Positions 18,361 through 25,768 of a DNA stretch of 27,561 nucleotides are shown piece after piece (within the stretch, counting starts at the first letter, position 1; each line of letters begins with the position of its first letter). Position numbers and translations under genes: made by a program. The notes under the pieces were generated by a model. That model was not told the DNA's origin. It worked only from the letters and a program-made list of their open reading frames with translations, and did not search any database. Location: contig CALATR010000081.1 of assembly GCA_937891875.1 (NCBI GenBank), positions 1 through 27,561 on the forward strand, in the 5' to 3' direction. Origin of the DNA: an uncultured Pseudomonadota bacterium. GTDB lineage: Bacteria; Myxococcota_A; UBA796; GCA-2862545.

Positions 18361-18806
18361 GTCGCGCCCTGCTGGCCCTGCTCGCCCTCGGCTGTGCCCC
18401 GGTGCTCGGCGTGGTCGACCCCACCGACGAGCCCGTCGTCACCCGAGATCCCTACACCTGGACCGGCGAGTACCTGCCCATGGCCCTCGATCGCATCCTG
18501 CTGCGCGGTCGCGCCGAGGCCGTCCCCCGCTGCCTGCAGCTGGTGCTCGTCTACCCGGGCTGGGACAACCCCGAGTGGTCGGTCCAGGTCGGGCAGGGCT
18601 GGGGTGTCCAGCACGCGTGGGCGTCGGAGGAGCCCTGCCCCGACGAGCCCATCTGGCCCGACGGTGCCGTGCTCGTCGACGACGTGAGCGGCGTCATCAC
18701 CCCGGATGAGGGGTGGCCCCCGGACGTGACGCTCGACATCGTCGTGTCTACGCCTCTTGCGACCGAGCCGATCGCAGTCGACACGACGGTGGAGGTCGGA
18801 GGCTGA
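18357..18806 (+). CDS. Small putative lipoprotein of unknown function
   Basis: The 149-residue protein has a short hydrophobic N-terminus ending in a lipobox-like ALGC, so it is probably lipid-anchored. The rest is acidic and Pro/Trp-rich (YPGWDNPEW, GWGVQHAW) with two further cysteines and no recognised family. The GTG overlaps the transporter stop in GTGA, and the next gene starts one base after its TGA, so it is translationally embedded in the operon. An N-terminus this short is unusual for a lipoprotein, so surface anchoring is an inference. Confidence 0.78.
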   Translation: MSRALLALLALGCAPVLGVVDPTDEPVVTRDPYTWTGEYLPMALDRILLRGRAEAVPRCLQLVLVYPGWDNPEWSVQVGQGWGVQHAWASEEPCPDEPIWPDGAVLVDDVSGVITPDEGWPPDVTLDIVVSTPLATEPIAVDTTVEVGG

Positions 18807-18807
18807 C

Positions 18808-19464
18808 ATGGCTCGGTTCGACGACTTCCTCCTCCGCGAGATCGAGCGGTTCGGTCAGGCCCTGGCCCAGGTCATCCAGGCCAGGGAGCAGGACGACGAC
18901 GAGGCCGCGCTGGAGGCCGCAAGCAACGGCTGCCGCACCCTGGTCGGTCTGTCCCTGTCGACCCTCGTCCGCATGCCACCCGACGCCATCCGTCCCCTGC
19001 TGACCCTGGACGGACGCCTCGAGGTCGACCGCGCCGCGGCCCTCGCCCTGCTCATCGCCGAGAGCGCCGAGCTGCAGCCCGACCCGGGCCTCACCCACCA
19101 GCACCGGACCTGCGCGGTCGGACTGCTCGCCCTCACCCTGCCCGACCAGCTCCCCGACGGCTTCACCGACACCGCCGACGCCCTCGTCCGCGGGGTGCAC
19201 CTGGGCGCCCTCGACGGCCCGACCCTGTCCCGCCTGGCGCCCTGGTTCGAGCGACGAGACCGCTTCGACCGCGCCGAGGACGTGATCTTTGCCTGGTTCG
19301 ACAAGGAGTCCGCCCCCGCGGAGGCCGCCGGTCTGGCATTCTATGAGCGCCTGTGGGGTCTTCCCGATGCGCGCCTGCGTGCCGGGGGCCTGTCGTCCCA
19401 GGAGGTCCTGGACGGACTCGCGGACCTGCAGGCAAAGGCCCGTACTGAAGGGGGAAGTTCGTGA
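18808..19464 (+). CDS. Hypothetical helical protein (DUF6483-like N-terminus)
   Basis: The 218-residue, cytoplasm-type protein is almost entirely helical and acidic. Its first 25 residues (FDDFLLREIERFGQALAQVI) resemble the start of DUF6483 proteins; I cannot confirm membership without a profile search. The remainder looks like paired helices with TPR-like spacing (RFDRAEDVIFAWFD ... AGLAFYERLWGL). The ATG at 18808 has GGAGG five bases upstream. Its stop overlaps the GTG of the next gene. It probably works with the exported proteins on either side of it, but the role is unknown. Confidence 0.82.
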   Translation: MARFDDFLLREIERFGQALAQVIQAREQDDDEAALEAASNGCRTLVGLSLSTLVRMPPDAIRPLLTLDGRLEVDRAAALALLIAESAELQPDPGLTHQHRTCAVGLLALTLPDQLPDGFTDTADALVRGVHLGALDGPTLSRLAPWFERRDRFDRAEDVIFAWFDKESAPAEAAGLAFYERLWGLPDARLRAGGLSSQEVLDGLADLQAKARTEGGSS

Positions 19465-20432
19465 TCTGGATCGTGCTGGCCGGGCTCGCGGCCGCGGGAG
19501 AGCAGGACTGCACCACCGCCCAGTGGCGGCACGCAACGGCGATGGCGGCTGCGGTGGAGGCACCGGCGGAGCTCCGGGAGACCCTGTCGAGCTCCGCGTG
19601 GCACGCTCGCAACACCGGGCCGTGCACCTCCCCGACACCGCCGTCACCCGAGTGCCTCGACGTGGGGTCGGAGCACGCCCTCGCCGCGGCGACCGCGTTC
19701 GCCAGGCGTGTGGAGGCGTCCGAGCGGGCGAGCGAGATCGACGACCTCTCCACCCTGGCCGCCCGCAGCAGGGCGCACGGCAAGCGGGTGCCCGAGGACA
19801 CCGGCAAGTTCGTGCTGCGGGTCGAGCGCGAGGCCGGGATCCTGACCACCGAGCAGGCCTGGCTCGACGCGAGCGCCGCCTGGAACGCCGCCCGGTGCGA
19901 CGCCAGCTGCGGCAACGACGACTGCGACCGCCACGGTGGCTCCGCCAAGATGATCGACCGAATGCGGAGCTTGTACGCCGATCTCTCCGCGGCCCAGGGC
20001 GCCTTTCCCGAGACGTTCTCGATCGATGCCCTGAAGGCACGGCTCACCGCGGCAGACGCCGGGGGCAAGGACGAAGACGTGCTGCTCGCCCGCGCCCTGA
20101 CCTTGCGCTCCGTGCTCGCCGACTCCCACGTGCGGCCGGTGCTCGCGCGGGGACGGCTCGCCGGGACCCTGGCCCACCTCGACGGAACCGCGCGCCTGTC
20201 CACCGACACCCGCCGGACCCTGCAGGCGTGGATCGTCTATGAGGCGAGCTGGCGCCGAGGCATGGACAAGGTCGACGACGACCTCGAGCGCATCATGGCC
20301 ACCTGGCGGACCATGGACGCCCAGCGGGAGCGAGGCTCGCCGCCGAGCAGCGGCGCCATGGTGGTGCAGCGGCTGACCGACGCCATCGCCACCCTGCAGG
20401 ACCGGGTCACCGGCGTGCCGGGTGCCCTCTGA
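19461..20432 (+). CDS. Exported protein of unknown function, Cys-containing
   Basis: The 323-residue protein has a short signal peptide (about residues 1-13, hydrophobic, ending AAAGE) and is then mostly helical and Ala-rich. Cysteines occur in DCTTAQW, GPCTS, ECLDVG and the group RCDASCGNDDCDRH (four Cys/His within 15 residues), which may form disulfides or bind a metal. No family is recognised. The GTG at 19461 overlaps the stop of the preceding gene (GTGA), with a GGGGGAAG ribosome site. It ends 6 bp from the convergent cheR gene, leaving no room for a terminator. Confidence 0.8.
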   Translation: MIWIVLAGLAAAGEQDCTTAQWRHATAMAAAVEAPAELRETLSSSAWHARNTGPCTSPTPPSPECLDVGSEHALAAATAFARRVEASERASEIDDLSTLAARSRAHGKRVPEDTGKFVLRVEREAGILTTEQAWLDASAAWNAARCDASCGNDDCDRHGGSAKMIDRMRSLYADLSAAQGAFPETFSIDALKARLTAADAGGKDEDVLLARALTLRSVLADSHVRPVLARGRLAGTLAHLDGTARLSTDTRRTLQAWIVYEASWRRGMDKVDDDLERIMATWRTMDAQRERGSPPSSGAMVVQRLTDAIATLQDRVTGVPGAL

Positions 20433-20438
20433 CAGAGC

Positions 20439-21251
20439 CTACAGCTTGCGGGAGATCCCCGCGCCGACGCGCTTCCAGCCCTGGGCTTCCTTGGGCAGAC
20501 CCTCGGTCTGGGACAGGAAGAGCCAGCCACCCGGGCGCAGGGTGTTGCGGATGCGATCGATGACCTGCAGGCGGGTGTCCGGGTCGAAGTAGATCAGGAC
20601 GTTCCTGCAGAACACCACGTGGAGCGACCCGCGCCACGGGTAGCTCGAGTCCATGAGGTTGAGGGTGCGGTACTCGACCTCGTGACGCAGGGAAGGCGCG
20701 ATGCTGACGCGGCGATCTCCCTTGGGACGGAACCACTGCTTGCGGTAGTGCTCGGGCAGCCGCTGCACGTCGGAGATCAGGTAGTCGCCCTGCTTCGCGG
20801 TCTCGACCACTTCGCTCGACAGGTCCGAGGCGACCACGGAGTGGCGCGGCCAGGACGTCGGGACCGCTTCCTGGAGCAGTCCGGCGAGGGTCCAGGGCTC
20901 CTGCCCGGTCGACGACGCCGCACACCAGACCCGGGGCGGCCCCGGACGGGCCAGCTGGTCGCGCATGTCGGGGATGACCATGGTGCGGAACTTCTCGAAG
21001 TGGTCGTTCTCGCGCCAGAAGTAGGTGTGGTTGGTCGTGAGGCGCTCGACAGCGTCCATGACCATCACCTCGTCGTGAGTCCGCGCGACCTCCGCGAGGT
21101 ACGACGCGAGATCGGAGAACCCCTTGTCCGAGGCGACCCGCTGAAGGCGCGCCTGCACCAGGGAGAGCTTCTCCGGACCCAACACGATGCCAGACCTCCT
21201 ACGAATGCGGTCCGCGAACGCCCGAAACGTGGACTCGGGGACGTCCGCCAT
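20439..21251 (-). CDS. cheR: CheR-type chemoreceptor glutamate methyltransferase
   Basis: Transfers methyl groups from S-adenosylmethionine to glutamates of chemoreceptors, or acts in a related Che-like pathway. The 270-residue protein has the CheR N-terminal helical domain (FRAFADRIRRRSGIVL ... TTNHTYFWRENDHFE) and the SAM-binding domain: WCAASSTGQEPWTLAG, ASDLSSEVVETAKQGDY and VFCRNVLIYFD. EPW replaces the usual EPYS. ATG 21251 is chosen by family length; its ribosome site is weak (GGTG), and a GTG two codons earlier is an alternative. It has no che neighbours here, and it is divergent from the HAD-reductase operon. A role outside classical chemotaxis is plausible. Confidence 0.93.
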   Translation of the reverse strand: MADVPESTFRAFADRIRRRSGIVLGPEKLSLVQARLQRVASDKGFSDLASYLAEVARTHDEVMVMDAVERLTTNHTYFWRENDHFEKFRTMVIPDMRDQLARPGPPRVWCAASSTGQEPWTLAGLLQEAVPTSWPRHSVVASDLSSEVVETAKQGDYLISDVQRLPEHYRKQWFRPKGDRRVSIAPSLRHEVEYRTLNLMDSSYPWRGSLHVVFCRNVLIYFDPDTRLQVIDRIRNTLRPGGWLFLSQTEGLPKEAQGWKRVGAGISRKL

Positions 21252-21355
21252 GTTCACCAGGGATCCGGCTCGATGCACTGCTGCCAAGAGACACCTCTGT
21301 CCTGCTCTTCGGCCCGGGCCGCCCAAAGTGTGAGCCCTGATTGGCTCGTCGAGAA

Positions 21356-21377
21356 TTGGACTGACACTCCAGTCCAA
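21356..21377 (+). promoter_or_regulatory. Operator-like palindrome 1 (TTGGACTG-N6-CAGTCCAA)
   Basis: A perfect 8-bp inverted repeat with a 6-bp spacer. The -35 candidate CTGACA (21361-21366) lies inside it, so a bound protein would block RNA polymerase. Arm size and spacing suit a TetR-family repressor. It matches operator 2 at 15 of 16 arm positions. Confidence 0.65.
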
Positions 21378-21389
21378 TCGCACTATGAC
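21361..21389 (+). promoter_or_regulatory. Sigma70-like promoter of the HAD-acyl reductase operon
   Basis: CTGACA (21361-21366), 17-bp spacer, TATGAC (21384-21389): 5/6 and 4/6 to consensus with ideal spacing, in otherwise G+C-rich DNA. It points toward the ATG at 21436, which has GGAGGTGGG just upstream. Operators 1 and 2 lie over its -35 and after its expected start. Confidence 0.55.
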
Positions 21390-21399
21390 CAGACGGCAG

Positions 21400-21421
21400 G
21401 TGGACTGAACTGTCAGTCCAA
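21400..21421 (+). promoter_or_regulatory. Operator-like palindrome 2 (GTGGACTG-N6-CAGTCCAA)
   Basis: Same 8-N6-8 geometry as operator 1, with one outer mismatch but an extra A/T pair inside, so TGGACTGA-N4-TCAGTCCA is perfect. Its centre is 44 bp from that of operator 1, about four helical turns, and it lies just after the expected transcription start. Confidence 0.65.
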
Positions 21422-21435
21422 CGTCTGGAGGTGGG

Positions 21436-22149
21436 ATGAACGCGGCCGACCGGTCCTCGGAGACCTCGCTGCAACGCCGGGACTCGGGTGGTGCCGCCAC
21501 GTTCTTCCGAGTGGAGGGCGTGCTCCTCAAGCGCCCGAGCCTCGCCGCCCCGGCCTGGCTCGCGGCCAACGCCCAGACCTTCCGCCAGCGCGTCTTCGGC
21601 CTCGGCACCGTGCTGGCCGCAGCCCCCCTCGCCCTGCCCGGCACCCCCCTGTCGGACAGGACCACCGCCAACCGCCTCGCCTGGGCCGGCCTGCGCGATG
21701 TCAGCGAGGATCGTCTGGTCCTCCTCGGCGAGACCTACTACCGCGCCCACCTCGCGGACCGCCTGTCCGACGCCGGCCAGCGCCTGCTCGACCAGGCCCG
21801 CCGCCGGGGTGACCGCATCGTGCTCATCTCCGACAGTGTCGACGTCGTGATGCGGCATCTCGCCGACGACCTTGGCGCGGACGAGCTGGTCTGCAACCGC
21901 CTGGAGCTCCGTCGCGGCCGCGCCACCGGTCGCCTCGCCGATCCGGTCGTGGGTGGACACACCGGAGGTTCCTGGATTCAGACCTGGGCTTCCACCCACG
22001 GGGCCGACCTGTCCACCTGCACGGCGTGCGGTCACACCGCCGGCGACGCCGCCCTGCTCTGCGCCGTCGGCCGCCCCTGCGCGGTCAACCCCGACCCCTC
22101 CCTGCGCCACATGGCGCGCGATCTCGACTGGCCCGTCGTCGTCGACTGA
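21436..22149 (+). CDS. HAD-IB (SerB-like) family protein with degenerate catalytic motifs
   Basis: The 237-residue protein has the HAD-IB frame but has lost key residues. Motif I is FFR25VE27GVLL where active members have FDxDGT: the nucleophile Asp is Arg and the acid/base Asp is Glu. Motif II (VLISDS) and the typical C-terminus (AVGRPCAVNPDPSLRHMARDLDWPVV) remain. In motif IV, H200 replaces the first Asp and D204 is kept (GHTAGD). It is therefore probably not a phosphatase and may serve a structural or regulatory role, or use altered chemistry. ATG 21436 has GGAGGTGGG upstream and lies behind the operator-bearing promoter. The acyl reductase follows 11 bp later; related HAD domains occur with acyl reductases and acyltransferases in lipid loci. 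Confidence 0.85.
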   Translation: MNAADRSSETSLQRRDSGGAATFFRVEGVLLKRPSLAAPAWLAANAQTFRQRVFGLGTVLAAAPLALPGTPLSDRTTANRLAWAGLRDVSEDRLVLLGETYYRAHLADRLSDAGQRLLDQARRRGDRIVLISDSVDVVMRHLADDLGADELVCNRLELRRGRATGRLADPVVGGHTGGSWIQTWASTHGADLSTCTACGHTAGDAALLCAVGRPCAVNPDPSLRHMARDLDWPVVVD

Positions 22150-22160
22150 CCGAGGCACGC

Positions 22161-23783
22161 ATGCGACCCACCGCAGTCAATCCCCTCGACGTCCGCCAGG
22201 CCCTCGCCGGCAAGCACCTGCTGGTCACCGGCGTGACCGGGTTCCTCGGCAAGGTCTGGATCCTCCACCTGCTCCAGGAGCTGCCCGAGGTCGGACGCAT
22301 CACCATGCTCGTGCGCGGCCGCCGTGGCGAGTCCGCCGTGGACCGGGCCAACCGGGTGCTCGCCACCTCGCCGGCCCTGCGTCCCCTGCGCCGCATCCAC
22401 GGAGATCGGCTGCCTGGCCTGCTCGCCGACAAGCTGGCCGTGCTCCCTGGCGACATCACGAGGCCCCTCGCCGGGGTCGACGAGGACGCCTTGCGCCGCC
22501 TGCCGCCGGTGGATCTGGTCGTGAACTTCGCCGGCACGGTGGACTTCCAGCCCGACCCGATCCAGGCCCTGCAGATCAACGCCCACGGTGGCGACCACAT
22601 GGGCGACCTCGCCGCCGCACTCGGCGCCCCGCTGGTGCACGTGAGCACCGCCTACGTCGCCGGCCGGGTCGACGGTCGGGTGCCCGAGACCCTGGACCCC
22701 ACCCTCGCTCCCAGCGGCATCCGCTTCGACGCCCGCGAGGAGATCGCCGCCACCGAGGCCGCGCTGGAGCCCCTGGCCACCCGCCGCTCGGACCGCCAGG
22801 CCCGGGTGGACGTGGCCCAGGCCCGCGCGGATCGGCTGGGCTTCCCCAACCTCTACACCTGGTCGAAGTCCCTGGCGGAACGCCTGCTTCTCTCCCGGGA
22901 CGACCTCGAGGTCACCATCGTGCGCCCGACCATCGTCGAGTGCGCGCGGACCTTTCCCTTCGAGGGCTGGAACGAGGGCCTGAACACCTCCGCCCCGCTC
23001 GCCTGGCTCATCTCGACCGCGTTCCGCGACTTCCCCAGCCAGGCCCACCACCACTTCGACATCGCCCCGGTGGACCTGGTCGCTCGGGGCACGACCCTGG
23101 CGGCGGCGGCGGCGCTCACCGGTCAGGGCGGCGGCGTGATGCACCTGGGCACCTCGGGGTCGAACCCGGTGCACTTCGGCCGCATCATCGAGCTGACCGG
23201 CCTGGCGAACCGCAAGCGCCTGCGCGAGGACCCGGCGGCGACCACCTTCCAGCGCCTGGTGATCTCCCAGCTGGACCCGGTCGCGGTCCCGGCGGACAAA
23301 CGCCCGCTCTGGCACGTGACCCGCCTGCGCAAGGGGGCGCGCACGGTGCAGCGCTGGCTGCGTGACCTGGACAAGGCGGACAAGCCGGGCCTGGTCGAGG
23401 ATCTGGCGGGGGACGCGCTGAAGAGCCTCACCAAGAAGGGGCTGCGCAGCACGAACGACACGCTGCGCCAGCTGGGCCGCATCGAGCGCATGCTGGAGCT
23501 CTTCCAGCCCTTCGTGCACGACCACGACTACGTCTTCGAGAACGACCGCATCCGCGCCCTCTCGGCGGGCCTGCCGGAAGACCAGCGCGCGGCCTTCGCC
23601 TACGACGCGGACACGATCGACTGGCGCCACTACTGGCACGACGTGCAGTACCCGGGCCTCTGGAAGTGGTCCATCCCCATCCTGGAAGGCGACCGCCCGG
23701 TGGAAGACAGCCCGCTGGAGCCGGCGTTGAACCTGCCTCTGGCGGGGGCGGTGGCGATCGCGCGGGCGGAGGGGGCGAAGTGA
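22161..23783 (+). CDS. Fatty acyl-CoA reductase (NAD_binding_4 + FAR C-terminal domain)
   Basis: Predicted to reduce a long-chain acyl-CoA to aldehyde or alcohol with NADPH. The 540-residue protein has a Rossmann start G24-x2-G27-x2-G30, the FAR-type VNFAGTVDF and VHVSTAYVAGR strands, the catalytic Y232-x3-K236 (YTWSKSLAERLL), then VRPTIVECARTFPFEGWNEGLN, a classic FAR substrate-region signature. The C-terminal domain (about 400-540) ends in VFENDRIRAL and DTIDWRHYW, as in the FAR_C (sterile) family. The ATG at 22161 follows GAGG; an open frame reaching back to 22026 overlaps the HAD gene in another frame. It is the second gene of the HAD operon. The mosaic repeat B begins 14 bp after its stop. 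Confidence 0.9.
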   Translation: MRPTAVNPLDVRQALAGKHLLVTGVTGFLGKVWILHLLQELPEVGRITMLVRGRRGESAVDRANRVLATSPALRPLRRIHGDRLPGLLADKLAVLPGDITRPLAGVDEDALRRLPPVDLVVNFAGTVDFQPDPIQALQINAHGGDHMGDLAAALGAPLVHVSTAYVAGRVDGRVPETLDPTLAPSGIRFDAREEIAATEAALEPLATRRSDRQARVDVAQARADRLGFPNLYTWSKSLAERLLLSRDDLEVTIVRPTIVECARTFPFEGWNEGLNTSAPLAWLISTAFRDFPSQAHHHFDIAPVDLVARGTTLAAAAALTGQGGGVMHLGTSGSNPVHFGRIIELTGLANRKRLREDPAATTFQRLVISQLDPVAVPADKRPLWHVTRLRKGARTVQRWLRDLDKADKPGLVEDLAGDALKSLTKKGLRSTNDTLRQLGRIERMLELFQPFVHDHDYVFENDRIRALSAGLPEDQRAAFAYDADTIDWRHYWHDVQYPGLWKWSIPILEGDRPVEDSPLEPALNLPLAGAVAIARAEGAK

Positions 23784-23796
23784 GCGGGGCTGTGGT

Positions 23797-23870
23797 GGGG
23801 AGCGGCGCTTTGGCGGGAGTGGCGAGTGCGGCTTCCGTGGCGGGGAGCGACGCTTTGGCGGGAGTGGCGG
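23797..23870 (+). repeat. Left tandem units of element B (period 45)
   Basis: GGGGAGCGGCGCTTTGGCGG at 23797 and GGGGAGCGACGCTTTGGCGG at 23842 start two near-identical 28-base segments, 45 bp apart, leading directly into the 7-mers. Confidence 0.85.
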
Positions 23871-23873
23871 GGC

Positions 23874-23894
23874 GGTCTCTGGTCTCTGGTCTCT
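23874..23894 (+). repeat. Left 7-mer array of element B, (GGTCTCT)3
   Basis: Three perfect copies. It pairs with the AGAGACC array at 24071-24098 on the same strand. Confidence 0.92.
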
Positions 23895-24070
23895 GGGGCC
23901 CTCTGCGAGCGGGGCGGCGAAGCCGGAGACTCCGGTGTTCCGCGCGCCGTGACCCACACCATCGCCATCCCATGAGAATCCTCGGCGGAAGTGCGCTGTA
24001 CCTCCCGCGCGCAGCGACGAGACGTTGCGACCGCACCAATCTGTCCGCTGACCGGCGCCGTCCTGGGCCC

Positions 24071-24098
24071 AGAGACCAGAGACCAGAGACCAGAGACC
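24071..24098 (+). repeat. Right 7-mer array of element B, (AGAGACC)4
   Basis: Four perfect copies, inverted relative to the left array. As in element A the left arm has three copies and the right arm four. Confidence 0.92.
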
Positions 24099-24102
24099 GC
24101 CT

Positions 24103-24229
24103 CTCCACTCCCCTGCTCGAAGCCACGCGACGATCGCCAGACGACCGCCCCTCCACTCCCCTGCTCGAAGCCACGCGACGCTCGCCCGACGACCGCCCCT
24201 CCACTCCCCTGCTCGAAGCCACGCGACCC
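24103..24229 (+). repeat. Three 48-bp tandem units of element B (inverted orientation)
   Basis: Units at 24103, 24151 and 24199 share 29 identical bases each (start CTCCACTCCCCTGCTCG, end AAGCCACGCGAC). The reverse complement matches 27473-27501 of element C at 28 of 29 positions. Confidence 0.93.
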
Positions 24230-24264
24230 CCTCTCGCCCCCCGCCCGCAGCTCCGAGGCGCCCC

Positions 24265-25752
24265 ATGAGCCTCCTGGACTCCGTGCGCCGCATCGCCCGC
24301 AAGGCCCTCGATCGCGCGCCTGACGCCCTCGACGCCGATCTCGCCCTCGAGGCCTCCATGGCCGGGCTCATCGAGCTCGCCGCCACTCGCTACGCCGTCG
24401 ATCCCGGCGCGCGCTGGCAGGCGGGGAAGCCGTACAAGCTGCTGCTGGCCGGGTACGCAGGGAGTCGGAACACCGGCGCCGACGTGCGCGTCGAGGAGAT
24501 GATCCGCCAGCTACGCCACCTGTGGGGCGACGAGCACCTCGAGCTGTCGATCCTGACCATCGATCCCGACGCCACCCGCGGGTACTTCCGCACCGCGCGC
24601 CAGCTCCACCTCCCCAACGTCTTCCCCCACTGGCTCTACAAGACCGTGCGCCAGCAGCACGGGGTCCTCGCCGTCGAGGGCTCCATGTTCAAGTCCAAGT
24701 TCGCGAACGCGCTGGCGACCATGATGACCGGCGCCCTCGGGCTCGCCGCCGCCGAGTGCAAGGTGGCGGTCGGCTACGGCGGCGAGGCCGGCAAGATGGA
24801 CCCGACGCTCGAGCAGCTGGTCGGCCGATACTGCCGGGACACCCTCCAGATCTGCCGCAACGAGAACTCGGCACGCATCCTGGGTGACCTGGGGATCCCC
24901 TGCCGGGTCGGCACGGACACCGCCTGGACGTATCAGCCGGAGGACCTCGGCTTTGGCCCGCGCTGGCTGCGGGCGCACGGCTGGGACGGCGAGGCGCCCG
25001 TGCTCACGCTCTGTCCGATCAACGCCTTCTGGTGGCCGGTGAAGGCGGACGTGCAGAAGGCCGTCGCCCACACCCTCACCGGCGCCCACAAGGACGCCCA
25101 CTACGCCTCGCTCTACTTCCACGCCGACGGCCCCGAGGTCGCCCGCCGTCAGGACGCCTACCTGCAGGCCATCGCCGACGCAGTCAACGCGTTCGCCGAC
25201 CGCCACGGTGCCTTCGTCGTGCTCTACGGCAGCGAGGCGCTCGATCGCCGGGCCTGCGAGGCCCTCGCCCCGAAGCTGCGCCGCGGCGCCCCGCTCATGA
25301 TCTCCGACGATCACGACCACGGCGAGATGATCAGCGTGCTCTGGGCCAGCGACCTGGTGCTGTCGAGCCGCTACCACGCCATCGTGTGCGGCATGGCCGG
25401 CAAGGGCGTCAGCGCCGGGATCACCATGGACGAGCGCATCCGCAACCTCATGCTCGACCGCGGCACGCCGGACCTGGCGCTCGAGACCGAGGATCCCGAC
25501 CTGCACGACAAGATCCTGCCCACCCTGGAGCGCATGTGGGCCGACCGCGAGGCCCTGCGCGAGGGCATCGATCGGACCTGCGTGCGCAACATGGAGGTGA
25601 TGGGGCGCATGGGCGGCATGCTCGTCGACCACGTGCGCACCATCCACCCCGACATGCCCTTCGCCGCCCACCTCGGCGAGCAGGGCGACCCCTGGAACCA
25701 CCTCCCCCCGCTGGCCTCGCGCATCGAAGCGCTGGCCGAGCGGTACGCCTGA
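24265..25752 (+). CDS. Polysaccharide pyruvyl transferase family protein
   Basis: The 495-residue protein has the PF04230-type signatures: a Gly-rich N-terminal AGYAGSRNTGADVRVEEMIRQL (after about 50 helical residues), a DTAWTY segment and the C-terminal SSRYH371AIVCGMAGKGV, where Arg and His are typical family residues. Family members transfer pyruvate from phosphoenolpyruvate to sugar residues of surface polysaccharides, or are related sugar-modifying enzymes; no sugar specificity can be read. No membrane segment is seen. ATG 24265 follows GAGG. It is downstream of repeat B, so it may have its own promoter or be read through from the reductase. It ends 16 bp before the ligase gene and is very likely cotranscribed with it. 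Confidence 0.85.
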   Translation: MSLLDSVRRIARKALDRAPDALDADLALEASMAGLIELAATRYAVDPGARWQAGKPYKLLLAGYAGSRNTGADVRVEEMIRQLRHLWGDEHLELSILTIDPDATRGYFRTARQLHLPNVFPHWLYKTVRQQHGVLAVEGSMFKSKFANALATMMTGALGLAAAECKVAVGYGGEAGKMDPTLEQLVGRYCRDTLQICRNENSARILGDLGIPCRVGTDTAWTYQPEDLGFGPRWLRAHGWDGEAPVLTLCPINAFWWPVKADVQKAVAHTLTGAHKDAHYASLYFHADGPEVARRQDAYLQAIADAVNAFADRHGAFVVLYGSEALDRRACEALAPKLRRGAPLMISDDHDHGEMISVLWASDLVLSSRYHAIVCGMAGKGVSAGITMDERIRNLMLDRGTPDLALETEDPDLHDKILPTLERMWADREALREGIDRTCVRNMEVMGRMGGMLVDHVRTIHPDMPFAAHLGEQGDPWNHLPPLASRIEALAERYA

Positions 25753-25768
25753 TCCCCGGAGCCCCGAC

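Larger units (their letters stand above)
23784..24264 (+). repeat. Intergenic mosaic repeat element B (whole gap acyl reductase to pyruvyl transferase gene)
   Basis: This 481-bp gap holds no credible gene. Left to right: two 45-bp units starting at 23797 and 23842 (shared GCTTTGGCGGGAGTGGCG); three GGTCTCT 7-mers (23874-23894); a GGGGCCC-bounded core (23895-24070, 176 nt); four AGAGACC 7-mers (24071-24098); then three 48-bp units at 24103, 24151 and 24199, whose first 29 bases are identical. The right-hand units are inverted relative to the left-hand side and to the units of element C. The arms around the core can pair as a stem of about 28 bp with GGCGGTCTCT...GGGGCCC against GGGCCC...AGAGACCGCC. 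The core start GGGGCCC-x-CTGCGAGCGGGG recurs at 27527. Confidence 0.9.

Noticed and set aside
24103..24229. CRISPR array
   Set aside because: Three 48-bp copies follow each other with the variable part only about 19 bp and itself similar; no cas genes and no leader.
23784..24264. Open frames across repeat B on both strands
   Set aside because: Same reason: tandem-repeat translation, no ribosome site, and overlap with the flanking genes in other frames.
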